From Gammaproteobacteria bacterium (lineage in GTDB: Bacteria; Pseudomonadota; Gammaproteobacteria; Competibacterales; Competibacteraceae): 64,000 nt of DNA. Below the pieces are notes generated by a model. That model searched no databases. It was not told the DNA's origin and was given only the letters and a program-made list of their open reading frames with translations. This document shows, in pieces, positions 35,488 through 43,937 of the stretch. The stretch lies in contig JACKNF010000012.1 in NCBI GenBank assembly GCA_024234995.1, positions 27,780 through 91,779 on the forward strand, given 5' to 3'. The first letter of the stretch is position 1. Each line of letters starts with the position of its first letter. Position numbers and translations under genes: made by a program.

Positions 35488-36045
35488 ATGACATCTTTTG
35501 ATTCGCTGGCTGACTTGCTGGCCCGTTGTGCATTGAGCGACCGGCGTGCCTTCGAAGCGTTGTACCAGCAGGCAGCACCGAAATTGTACAGTCTACTGCT
35601 CGGCGTGACCCGTGATCGCGAACTGGCAGCCGATCTACTGCAGGAAGGCTTTGTGCGTATTTGGCAGCGGGCCGGCGACTACCGGCCGCATCTGGGCCAG
35701 CCGCTGACCTGGATGGGGACCATTGTCCGCCGCTTGGCCATCGACCGGTCACGGCGCGGTGATCAACGCTGGCGGGCAGATCTGAGCGAGGAAGGCTGGA
35801 GCCTGCTGACTGATGAGGGACCCGGTCCTGAGGAACGGTTGCATACCGGGCAGGGTGAAACTCAGTTGGCCCGCTGCCTGGAAATCCTCGAACCGGAGCC
35901 ACGCCATGCCGTTTTTCTGGCTTATTACGAGGGACTGACTCACGATGCCATCGCCCAGCGATTGAACCGCCCGCTGGGTACGGTCAAAGCTTGGGTCCGG
36001 CGGAGCCTGCAACGTCTGAAAATCTGTCTGGGGGAATTATCATGA
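35488..36045 (+). CDS. ECF-family RNA polymerase sigma factor
   Basis: A 185-residue sigma factor with region 2 (FEALYQQAAPKLYSLLLG, then ADLLQEGFVRIWQRAGDY) and region 4 (DAIAQRLNRPLGTVKAWVRR). The frame is open upstream into bufC, but family similarity begins at the ATG at 35488. The next gene encodes its likely anti-sigma factor, overlapping as ATGA. The pair follows bufABC on the same strand and probably controls this operon in response to metal or envelope stress. Confidence 0.92.
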   Translation: MTSFDSLADLLARCALSDRRAFEALYQQAAPKLYSLLLGVTRDRELAADLLQEGFVRIWQRAGDYRPHLGQPLTWMGTIVRRLAIDRSRRGDQRWRADLSEEGWSLLTDEGPGPEERLHTGQGETQLARCLEILEPEPRHAVFLAYYEGLTHDAIAQRLNRPLGTVKAWVRRSLQRLKICLGELS

Positions 36046-36713
36046 ACCTGCATCGCCCCCCGTTGTATGATTCACTGGCTGCCGAATATGTTCTCGGCAC
36101 CCTGCAAGGTGCCGCCCGGCGGCGTTTTGAAAACTTGTTATCAGCGCATCCGGCGTTGCGGCGCGCTGTGAGCGACTGGGAACGCCGTTTAAACCAATTG
36201 GCGGTTGCGAGCCCGCCCTTACTGCCGCCTCCGGAAGTCTGGCAGGGCTTGGAACAACGGTTATTTCCTGCTGAACCACGGCGTTCCTGGTGGAACAGTC
36301 TGGCCCTTTGGCGCGGCTTGGCCCTGGCCGGGGTATTGGCCACGGCCGTGGTCCTGGCTCCCCAGCTAGCGGCCCCGCCCTCTCAAGGAAACTTGTCGTT
36401 TGCCGCTATCCGCGATCCTAATCGTGATGTATTGTGGACCGTGGCAATGGCTGAAGACGGGCGATTACATGTCAACAGCTTACGAGCGATGGACATGCCC
36501 CATGACCAGCATTGCCTGCTATGGTTGAAGAGCGGCGATCGCCCGCCGGTGATGTTAGGGACATTGCCTGATCAGGGCGATGACCGCACTCTAGTTCTGC
36601 CAGCTAATATGCCGCATCTGTCCCAAGGGACGTTATGGGTCAGCATGCAACCCAAGACCGATGCGACTCCGCCAGCTCGTCCACTGTATCAGACGCGCTG
36701 GCAGACGTTGTGA
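36042..36713 (+). CDS. Anti-sigma factor, RskA-like, single-pass membrane protein
   Basis: A 223-residue protein. Cytoplasmic residues 1-85 carry the AAEYVLGTLQGAARRRFE motif of RskA/anti-sigma-K proteins. One helix spans about 89-108, and the periplasmic part (110-223) is the RskA domain (HCLLWLKSGDRPPVMLGTLP). It holds the ECF sigma factor inactive until a periplasmic cue. No zinc-binding HxxxCxxC motif is seen, as usual for this branch. Confidence 0.9.
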   Translation: MNLHRPPLYDSLAAEYVLGTLQGAARRRFENLLSAHPALRRAVSDWERRLNQLAVASPPLLPPPEVWQGLEQRLFPAEPRRSWWNSLALWRGLALAGVLATAVVLAPQLAAPPSQGNLSFAAIRDPNRDVLWTVAMAEDGRLHVNSLRAMDMPHDQHCLLWLKSGDRPPVMLGTLPDQGDDRTLVLPANMPHLSQGTLWVSMQPKTDATPPARPLYQTRWQTL

Positions 36714-36852
36714 CCGGTTTTTCGATGCTACATTCTTTGTTGACAACCCGGTCTGCCGCAGCACGAATTGCATTGCGTCTTCCGTGAGCAAGGCCGGGCG
36801 GGTAACCGCGCAGGCAAGACCGGTGTTAGTCGAGGGGTTATTGGCTATTTGT

Positions 36853-39045
36853 TCAAGCCTCCTCCATCTGCCGCCGTAAATCGGCCTCTTCAGCCAGCGC
36901 CGCCAATAACAGGTCAGCCGTCAATGGCTGATCAAGCAGACCGGCGCGACGGCGGACTGTGGCAAAATCACCCAGGGTTAACGGCCCCAAGGCCCAGAAC
37001 CGGGTCAAAAAATCTTCGGATAGACTCCCGGTAGTCCCTGCCTCGCTGAGGGTGCGGCGTAAACACTGTTCCGCCTGTTCAGCAGCCAACGGCCAAAACC
37101 GTGCTTTGATATCAAACCGCCGCCGTACCGCCGGGTCCAAATCACTCACCCGGTTGGTCGCGCATAGCAGAATGCCGTCAAACTGCTCCATCCGCACCAG
37201 TAGTTCATTGACTTGCGTCACTTCCCATGTCTGGCGGGCGTGCTGGCGGGCGCGCAGGAAAGAGTCTGCCTCGTCAATCAGCAACACTGCCCGGCTTTGA
37301 CAGGCATCCTGGAACATCCGGGCGATCCGTTCTTCGGTGACGCCTACCAGCGGATTGAGCAAGTCCGAGGCGGACCGCAGCAACAACGGCCGGTCGAGCT
37401 TGCGGGCCAGCCAGGCGGCAAAAGCGCTCTTGCCGGTTCCGGACGGTCCATACAAGCAAATCCGGCCCCGGCCCTGGCGTGTCAACCCTTGAACCAGTTT
37501 CGGCAGATCACAGTCACAGTTGATCAGATTCGGGTCATAATCATCGTCTACGCGCACTGTCGACGGCTGGAAAGGCGGTTCGCCGTGGCGGGTGGCCGCT
37601 AGCGCATGATCCAGCACCCGGCCCAGCAGCGCCTCGCCTTGTTCAGCAAAAGTGTCTGGTAATAGATGCGCGAGCCGCGCCGCCTTCTGCACCAGCGCCG
37701 GACTCAGGTGAGGATCCTCGGCCCGCTCTGCAATCCAGCGCGCATCGACCTGCAACTCACCGAGGTGGCGGCGGATGATGCGCTCGCGCACGGGCCGTGG
37801 CGGTATATCCAGTGCGAGTTGCAAATCGAAGCGCCGCAGGAAGGCTGGATCAATGGTATCGATACGGTTGACCACCCAGATGGTTGGCACCTGATTTTGC
37901 TCCAATACGCCATTTAACCAGCCTTTGTTAATCCCGCTATCGCGCGGAGTCATGAGAAAGGATAAGTCCAGCTCACTGCTCTCCGAGAGGACATCGCCGG
38001 CTTCATCGAACAGCAGGGCGCACTCACGGCGCCGGGCCAGTAGATGTTGAGCCAGACTGTGGCGGGACAGCCGTTGGCGGGCATTGAGCGGATCCTCATC
38101 CTCATCGCTGGCCTGCACGGCAAACAGCGTAATGCCGGCGGCCTTCGCCAGCGTTAGAGCTAACTCAGTCTTACCCGTGCCTGGCGGACCATACAATAGT
38201 AGATTGACCCCCAGGGTTGCCTCAGTGGCTGCGCGGGCTAGCAACCGGCACGCCAGGATAAAGTCCTCTGCACGATGGGCGAAGTCATCCATGGTTAATG
38301 TAGCCGGGGGGGACGGTGCCACATAATGTTGGAACAAGGCAGCGGTATCGATCCACTCATTGAGCAGCAAGTATGGTAGACGATCCAAAATGTCGAATTT
38401 GGCTTTTAGATGGTAGCGATGGCTATCGTCAATGCGGATCAGACCGGTGCGGGCCAGCAACCCGCTAGGCAGCAGGGCCCGGTACACTGCTTCAGCACGC
38501 GCTCCAAGCATGGCCGCCACCGCTGTGCAGGCGCCTCGGCGGTTGAATTCCCCTAATGGACGGCAAGCCGCATACAGCGTAGGATCAAGATGCAGCATGG
38601 CCACCAGCAGTAACAGTTCGCACTCCAATGGCGCCAAGCCCAGATCGGAAGCGATAGCGGCAATGTTACCGAACGGCGGGCGATGGTCGTGGATTCGCTG
38701 TCCTGGGTCTAGTTTGCTTAATTGCCGCTGCAGCGAAGATTCAATCGAGCCACGCAAATGAATTCCCAGCGCCACCAGCAACCGGCTCTGCCGGTGATGA
38801 CGCAGATACATCTCGATCCTTTCCGGACGCACCCCTAACCAGGCGCGCAACACCCACTGGCGCCGGATTACTGAATAGCCGGGACTCAGATGAGCGAGTT
38901 CTTCCAGCAATGCCTCGGTGTCATCCTCAAACTCAAGATCGTCATCTTCCAAACCAAATGACAGGAAATCCAAAGCGTCCCCTTCTTCTCCTGGCTGCTC
39001 GATAGAATCGTCTAGCGCACGGCGATGATAGCGGCGATGGGGCAT
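36853..39045 (-). CDS. AAA-family ATPase with two AAA modules
   Basis: A 730-residue protein. The ATG at 39043-39045 follows GGAGG (39049-39055), so the upstream TTG is rejected. An acidic N-terminal part (about 1-240) leads to two AAA modules. The first has Walker A GPPGTGKT and Walker B LLFDEAGDV with sensor VVNRID. The second has GPSGTGKS, LLIDEADSF and sensor ATNRVSDLDPAVRRRFD. Both modules look active. It resembles remodelling ATPases of unknown target. It is alone on its strand and divergent from alaA. Confidence 0.88.
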   Translation of the reverse strand: MPHRRYHRRALDDSIEQPGEEGDALDFLSFGLEDDDLEFEDDTEALLEELAHLSPGYSVIRRQWVLRAWLGVRPERIEMYLRHHRQSRLLVALGIHLRGSIESSLQRQLSKLDPGQRIHDHRPPFGNIAAIASDLGLAPLECELLLLVAMLHLDPTLYAACRPLGEFNRRGACTAVAAMLGARAEAVYRALLPSGLLARTGLIRIDDSHRYHLKAKFDILDRLPYLLLNEWIDTAALFQHYVAPSPPATLTMDDFAHRAEDFILACRLLARAATEATLGVNLLLYGPPGTGKTELALTLAKAAGITLFAVQASDEDEDPLNARQRLSRHSLAQHLLARRRECALLFDEAGDVLSESSELDLSFLMTPRDSGINKGWLNGVLEQNQVPTIWVVNRIDTIDPAFLRRFDLQLALDIPPRPVRERIIRRHLGELQVDARWIAERAEDPHLSPALVQKAARLAHLLPDTFAEQGEALLGRVLDHALAATRHGEPPFQPSTVRVDDDYDPNLINCDCDLPKLVQGLTRQGRGRICLYGPSGTGKSAFAAWLARKLDRPLLLRSASDLLNPLVGVTEERIARMFQDACQSRAVLLIDEADSFLRARQHARQTWEVTQVNELLVRMEQFDGILLCATNRVSDLDPAVRRRFDIKARFWPLAAEQAEQCLRRTLSEAGTTGSLSEDFLTRFWALGPLTLGDFATVRRRAGLLDQPLTADLLLAALAEEADLRRQMEEA

Positions 39046-39135
39046 GAATTCCTCCAAGCGAGTGGTCAGTAGCGGGTCATTAGCGATGAGTAGTGAGAGG
39101 GATGAACATAGTTAGGGTCCATTCACTACTAAGAC

Positions 39136-39164
39136 TTGGCGATTGCGGCAGACTATCCAATAAT
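39136..39164 (+). promoter_or_regulatory. Sigma-70-like promoter candidate for alaA
   Basis: TTGGCG at 39136-39141 and AATAAT at 39159-39164 have 17-base spacing, 32 bases upstream of the alaA start, in the divergent gap with the AAA ATPase. Confidence 0.3.
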
Positions 39165-39195
39165 GCTGATTTTCCCCAGGCAGGATCGAAACTCC

Positions 39196-40422
39196 ATGCA
39201 AACCATCCTCAAATCCGTCAAATTGGCCAACGTTTGCTACGATATCCGTGGACCGGTGCTGGCACGCGCCAAACAGATTGAAGATGAGGGCCAGCGGATC
39301 GTTAAACTCAATATCGGCAACCCGGCACCCTTCGGCTTCATGGCTCCGGATGAGATGGTGCAAGATATCATCCGCAATTTGCCTGACGCCTCCGGTTATT
39401 GTGATTCCAAAGGCCTGTTCGCCGCACGTAAGGCGGTGATGCACTATACCCAGCAGAAACAGATTCCAGGCGTGCAAATTGAGGATATCTACATCGGCAA
39501 CGGTGTGTCCGAATTGATTGTCATGGTCTTGCAGGCGCTGTTGAACAACGGCGATGAGGTGCTGATTCCAGCGCCGGATTACCCTTTGTGGACGGCGGCA
39601 GTCAGCTTGTCGGGTGGAGCGCCGCGCCATTATCATTGCGATGAATCGTCCGGCTGGCTGCCGGATCTCGACGATATCCGCGACAAGATAACCCCTCGCA
39701 CCCGGGCGATTGTTGTGATCAATCCGAATAATCCAACCGGTGCGTTATATCCTGAGGAATGGTTGCAGGCGCTCATCGAAATCGCCCGCCAGCATCAGCT
39801 CATTATCTACGCCGATGAAATCTACGACAAGGTGCTTTATGATGGCGCAAAGCATACCTCAATTGCCTCACTTGCAGAGGATGTGTTGTGCTTGACCTTC
39901 AATGGCCTGTCGAAAAATTACCGGGCTTGCGGCTATCGCGCCGGATGGGTGGTGGTATCAGGCGAGAAGAGCCATGCTCAGGATTATATTGAGGGATTGA
40001 ATATCCTGGCTTCGATGCGCTTATGCGCTAACGTCCCGGCGCAATATGCTATCCAGACCGCGCTCGGCGGTTACCAGAGTATTGATGATCTGGTGTTACC
40101 CACGGGGCGTCTGGGTAAACAGCGCGATCTCGCGTTTCAGTTGCTGACAGAAATTCCCGGCGTTCATTGTGTCAAGCCGCAGGCGGCGCTGTACCTGTTT
40201 CCCCGGCTCGATCCGCAGATTTATCCAATCACCGATGACGAGCAGTTCGTACTGGAGTTTTTGCTGGAGGAAAAAGTGTTGCTGGTGCAGGGTACGGGAT
40301 TCAACTGGCCTCACCCGGATCACTTACGAATCGTGTTTCTGCCCCACGAAGATGATCTTACTGAGGCCATTGGACGGTTTGGCCGCTTTTTGGAGCGTTA
40401 CCGTAAACGTCATAGCCTATGA
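39196..40422 (+). CDS. alaA: Alanine aminotransferase (AlaA type)
   Basis: A 408-residue PLP fold-I aminotransferase, close in size to E. coli AlaA. Motifs are IGNPAPFGFMAPDE at the N-terminus, NPNNPTGALYP, YADEIYDKVLYD and the PLP lysine in FNGLSKNYRACGYRAGW, then the C-terminal arginine in HLRIVFLP. It transfers the amino group of glutamate to pyruvate to make alanine. The ATG at 39196 is where family similarity starts, after AGGA. Confidence 0.92.
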   Translation: MQTILKSVKLANVCYDIRGPVLARAKQIEDEGQRIVKLNIGNPAPFGFMAPDEMVQDIIRNLPDASGYCDSKGLFAARKAVMHYTQQKQIPGVQIEDIYIGNGVSELIVMVLQALLNNGDEVLIPAPDYPLWTAAVSLSGGAPRHYHCDESSGWLPDLDDIRDKITPRTRAIVVINPNNPTGALYPEEWLQALIEIARQHQLIIYADEIYDKVLYDGAKHTSIASLAEDVLCLTFNGLSKNYRACGYRAGWVVVSGEKSHAQDYIEGLNILASMRLCANVPAQYAIQTALGGYQSIDDLVLPTGRLGKQRDLAFQLLTEIPGVHCVKPQAALYLFPRLDPQIYPITDDEQFVLEFLLEEKVLLVQGTGFNWPHPDHLRIVFLPHEDDLTEAIGRFGRFLERYRKRHSL

Positions 40423-40431
40423 TGGCAGCAG

Positions 40432-41685
40432 TCAGTCTAGTAACGACTGATACTGCTCGACATGTCGCGCAACGCACTCAGTCATTGGAACCGGGGGCCT
40501 CAGAGTCGTTTGCAGCGTCTGCCATAAATCGGGATCTTTAGAGGCGCGGCGCAGGGTGGTGGCTAGACTGTAGGAATCACCTGCGCGGAAGTGCAGTCCA
40601 TCCCGCCCCGGCGTCACCTTTTCCTTGAGGCCGCCAATATCACTGCAAATGATCGGCCGCCGTGCGGCAAGCGCTTCTTCGACGACCAGCGGCGCATTTT
40701 CCCACCAGGTCGAGGGAATAACGATCCAATCATAGCGAGCCATCAGTTCCACGGCATCCTGAGGCTGATAGGGACCGAAATAGATGACGTCATCGGCGGT
40801 ATCGGCAAAAGCCGATTCAAGACCTTCCCGGTGGGATTTTTCCTGCAATGCCAGGGTGCCATGGATCCCCAGTTGAAAATCCACGTTCTCATTGCGTAGC
40901 CGCCGGGTCGCTTCCAGCAAGATATCCACACCTTTAGTTCGAGTCAGTTGCCCGAAGAACCCGAAGCGGCGAGGTAGTATTCTCTTGCCTTGCGGGGGGG
41001 AACTGAACCCGGAAGAATGAGCAGTTATATTGCTGGATATTCCATTCACGATGACGTTCAGTTTTTCCGGGGGCAGTCCCCACATCTGATAGCGTTCCAG
41101 CAAGAAGCGGCTTGGGCAGATGAAGCAATCAACCTGAGCCAGAAAACTCTTGATCCATTGTTCGCGCAGAAAGAACTGATCTGGCGGATGATCGGGCAGA
41201 CAGGCGGCGCACTGATACAGGGAAGATTCATAACACAAAGCGCCATCAGCCCGCACCATTTGCCCATCGCGGGCGCAAATCGCCCAGTATTCATGTAAGG
41301 TCAGGACGATTTTACAGGTGGGCCGCAGATTTTTAACGATCCGGAATGACTCTAGTCCGACCATCAGGAAATGGTGGAAGTGGACCACGTCGGGATTGAC
41401 CTTCTCGATGATTCTAGCGAAAGCGCTGGTGAGTTGAAGGTCTCCATGCCGGCCCATGAAGAAATCAAACGCATTGCTGCGAATGGCCAGATCATTATGA
41501 TCACGCTGGTTGGGAGCGAACACGGTTTGCGCACCATGGCCAGCCAGCAGTTCAGGGTAGACAAAACCCACAAAAAAAGCCTCGTACCCGTTACGGCGCA
41601 AGGCTTGATAGATACTGTGAGCAACCAGTTCGCCTCCGCCTGGATGGAAAGCAGGGTGTCCGTGCGAGACAATCAGCAGGCGCAT
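40432..41685 (-). CDS. Glycosyltransferase family 4 protein
   Basis: A 417-residue GT-B enzyme. The N-terminal domain begins LIVSHGHPAFHPGGGE with the glycine-rich loop of GT4 enzymes. The C-terminal half has GFFGQLTRTKGVDILLEA, then APLVVEEALAARRPIICSDI with the E-x7-E donor motif. It transfers an activated sugar to a glycan or protein. It sits 18 bases downstream of the RTX-type protein on the same strand, so the two are probably co-transcribed. Confidence 0.9.
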   Translation of the reverse strand: MRLLIVSHGHPAFHPGGGELVAHSIYQALRRNGYEAFFVGFVYPELLAGHGAQTVFAPNQRDHNDLAIRSNAFDFFMGRHGDLQLTSAFARIIEKVNPDVVHFHHFLMVGLESFRIVKNLRPTCKIVLTLHEYWAICARDGQMVRADGALCYESSLYQCAACLPDHPPDQFFLREQWIKSFLAQVDCFICPSRFLLERYQMWGLPPEKLNVIVNGISSNITAHSSGFSSPPQGKRILPRRFGFFGQLTRTKGVDILLEATRRLRNENVDFQLGIHGTLALQEKSHREGLESAFADTADDVIYFGPYQPQDAVELMARYDWIVIPSTWWENAPLVVEEALAARRPIICSDIGGLKEKVTPGRDGLHFRAGDSYSLATTLRRASKDPDLWQTLQTTLRPPVPMTECVARHVEQYQSLLD

Positions 41686-41703
41686 GAAAACCGGATGCGC
41701 CGC

Positions 41704-42594
41704 TTAGACAATGGTAAAGAAATTATCGTCATCGTCATCATCATCCAGTTGTTCTGGAATATGCTCTATGGCAGATGGGGCGCTACCGTCCGATAGAGTG
41801 ATCTGGCCCGTTTCTCCCCCAGCAACAGTGAGTTGTTCGGCACTGACGCCTTGCAGGAGAACACTGCCGCGGCTGCCATCAGTCCCAATAAAAGTAATGA
41901 GCGCGCCATTTTCAGTGTTCTCAATGACGTAATCGTTGCTGTCAAAGATGCCATCACCATTAAAATCACCCAGAATCAGTGTGTCATCACCCTGTCCGAA
42001 ATCACGGATAACATCGTCGCCATAGCTGTAATCTTCTTGCCCTTCTTCTTCGCCGGGCGGAACTTCCTGGGGGTAAGCAAACGTATCGTCACCGGTGCCA
42101 CCTTCCAGCTGATCATTCCCTGCACCGCCGATCAATTCGTCATTACCTTCACCGCCGGTTAGCGTGTCGTCGCCGGCGCCGCCGCCTAGTAAATCATCTC
42201 CTTCTCCACCATCAATGACATTGTTTCCAAGATTGCCCATGATCTTATTGTCCGCGTCCGATCCTTGAACATTGACATCTTTAATACCACCGAGAATCAA
42301 ATTGGGATTATCGTCCTCATTCAGTGCAATGGGGGTTTCAGGATCAAAATTGACTTCATCTGTGTTAATTACCTTAAATTCCTGTCCATCCTGAGCGGTC
42401 AAGAGATATTCACCCGGAATGCCCGTCGCTGACATCACAGGGCTATCTGATTCTTGACCATCCTGGAAGAAAAGGAACTGATTAAAATCCAGTATTTGGT
42501 TGGAAAACTGAGGATTACCTGGATCCCCACCCAACACGTCGCCCGCTGTTTTATCACTGCCTATGATGCCTTGATTAGGGTCGATGGTGGACAT
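41704..42594 (-). CDS. RTX-type calcium-binding protein, likely type I secretion substrate
   Basis: A 296-residue acidic protein without a signal peptide. Residues 127-171 are five glycine-aspartate nonapeptide repeats (GGEGDDLLGGGAGDDTL type). A single EF-hand/dockerin-like loop, DFNGDGIFDSND, lies at 210-221. Near the C-terminus is a run of seven aspartates (284-290), then NFFTIV, an acidic-then-hydrophobic end typical of type I signals. AGGAG precedes the ATG. The exporter genes at 43938-47068 lie on the other strand nearby and are the probable route out of the cell. Confidence 0.88.
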   Translation of the reverse strand: MSTIDPNQGIIGSDKTAGDVLGGDPGNPQFSNQILDFNQFLFFQDGQESDSPVMSATGIPGEYLLTAQDGQEFKVINTDEVNFDPETPIALNEDDNPNLILGGIKDVNVQGSDADNKIMGNLGNNVIDGGEGDDLLGGGAGDDTLTGGEGNDELIGGAGNDQLEGGTGDDTFAYPQEVPPGEEEGQEDYSYGDDVIRDFGQGDDTLILGDFNGDGIFDSNDYVIENTENGALITFIGTDGSRGSVLLQGVSAEQLTVAGGETGQITLSDGSAPSAIEHIPEQLDDDDDDDNFFTIV

Positions 42595-42690
42595 TGCTGG
42601 TATCTCCTAGAAAGCAGGGTTTAGAAGGCAAGCCGCTTTAATCTTTCTCGCTCATTCATTACGCTGTCAGTATTGGCATGTGGAGAAGTT

Positions 42691-43932
42691 ATGAAAATCC
42701 TTATTATTCATCAATTTTTTCCAGGACAATTTCACAGCTTGGTTTGCCATTTGGCTACTAACCGTTTGTGTCAAATCGTCGCTATCGGGCAAGAGTGTCA
42801 AATTTCCATTCCACTTGATAAAGTAATTTTCAAAGTATATAAGCCAAAAAATCATTCCACAACGTCCTTGCCACTTTATTTATCGCGTTTTGATCGTGCG
42901 GTGCAGAATGGCCAAGCAGTGATGCAAGTGCTGGGATGGTTGAAGAGCCGCGGGTTCAAGCCTGACATCGCCTTGGCGCATATCGGTTGGGGGGAAGCAT
43001 TGTACTTTAAGGATATCTTTCCTAAGACTCCTTTATTGGCTTACTGTGAGTTCTATTACCATGCCCAGGGCGCCGATGCTGGGTTCGACCCGGCCTCTCC
43101 AATCACCCAGGATGACGCGTTACGCATTAGAACCCAAAACGCTCCTCTTCTATTGAGTCTGACTGCGATGGATTACGGCATCAGCCCGACTCCCTGGCAG
43201 CGATCGCTGTTTCCACCTGAATATCAAAATAAAATTGAGGTCCTGCATGAGGGTGTCGATACCGCAAGAATAACTCCGGACCCGCAAGCGCGTCTAACGC
43301 TGCCAGATGGCCGGGTGGTGCGGCCTGGTCAGGAGATCGTGACCTACGCCGCACGCAACTTGGAGCCCTATCGGGGTTTTCCCAGCTTCATGCGGGCGGC
43401 AGCAGAAATTTGCCGGCGGCGCCCTCACTGCCTGATCCTCGTCGAAGGCGGTGATGGGGTCAGCTATAGCCCGCGCTTGCCACGGGGACAAACTTACCGG
43501 GAACGAATGCTCAAGGAAGTGCCAGTTGATCCGGAACGGGTGATTTTTCTGGGACATCTCCCGTTTTCAGAACATCTACGCTTGTTACAGGTCTCGGCGG
43601 TTCACATTTATTTGACCGTGCCATTCGTGCTGTCTTGGTCCTTGTTAGAAGCAATGGCAGCACGGAATGTGGTCATCGCTTCGGATACCGCTCCGGTACG
43701 CGATGTAATCGAAGATGGCAAGAATGGTCTGTTGGTCGATTTTTTTTCACCCCGGAAAATTGCTGACCGGGTGGATGAAGTGCTGGATCATCCTAATCAC
43801 ATGGCTGCTGTATCGGGCGCAGCACGGGAGCATATCCAGCGTTATTATGAGGTTAAAAACAGTTTGGCCCGTTATCAGGAAATTATCACGAAGCTGGTGA
43901 ATCAGCGATCACCGTTCCGGCAAGAAGGCTAA
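42691..43932 (+). CDS. Glycosyltransferase family 4 protein
   Basis: A 413-residue GT-B enzyme starting with MKILIIHQFFPGQFHSL after GGAGAAG; this N-terminus with FPGQF is found in a subgroup of GT4 enzymes. The C-terminal domain has TYAARNLEPYRGFPSFMRA, VLSWSLLEAMAARNVVIASD (donor-site glutamates) and GLLVDFF. It immediately precedes the type I exporter operon with a 5-base gap. It may add sugar to the secreted protein or to a surface glycan. Confidence 0.9.
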   Translation: MKILIIHQFFPGQFHSLVCHLATNRLCQIVAIGQECQISIPLDKVIFKVYKPKNHSTTSLPLYLSRFDRAVQNGQAVMQVLGWLKSRGFKPDIALAHIGWGEALYFKDIFPKTPLLAYCEFYYHAQGADAGFDPASPITQDDALRIRTQNAPLLLSLTAMDYGISPTPWQRSLFPPEYQNKIEVLHEGVDTARITPDPQARLTLPDGRVVRPGQEIVTYAARNLEPYRGFPSFMRAAAEICRRRPHCLILVEGGDGVSYSPRLPRGQTYRERMLKEVPVDPERVIFLGHLPFSEHLRLLQVSAVHIYLTVPFVLSWSLLEAMAARNVVIASDTAPVRDVIEDGKNGLLVDFFSPRKIADRVDEVLDHPNHMAAVSGAAREHIQRYYEVKNSLARYQEIITKLVNQRSPFRQEG

Positions 43933-43937
43933 GGCGT

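Noticed and set aside
42110..42250. Repeated DNA that at first glance could be a CRISPR-like or satellite array
   Set aside because: It encodes the RTX nonapeptide repeats of the minus-strand gene; unit length and phase follow the codons.
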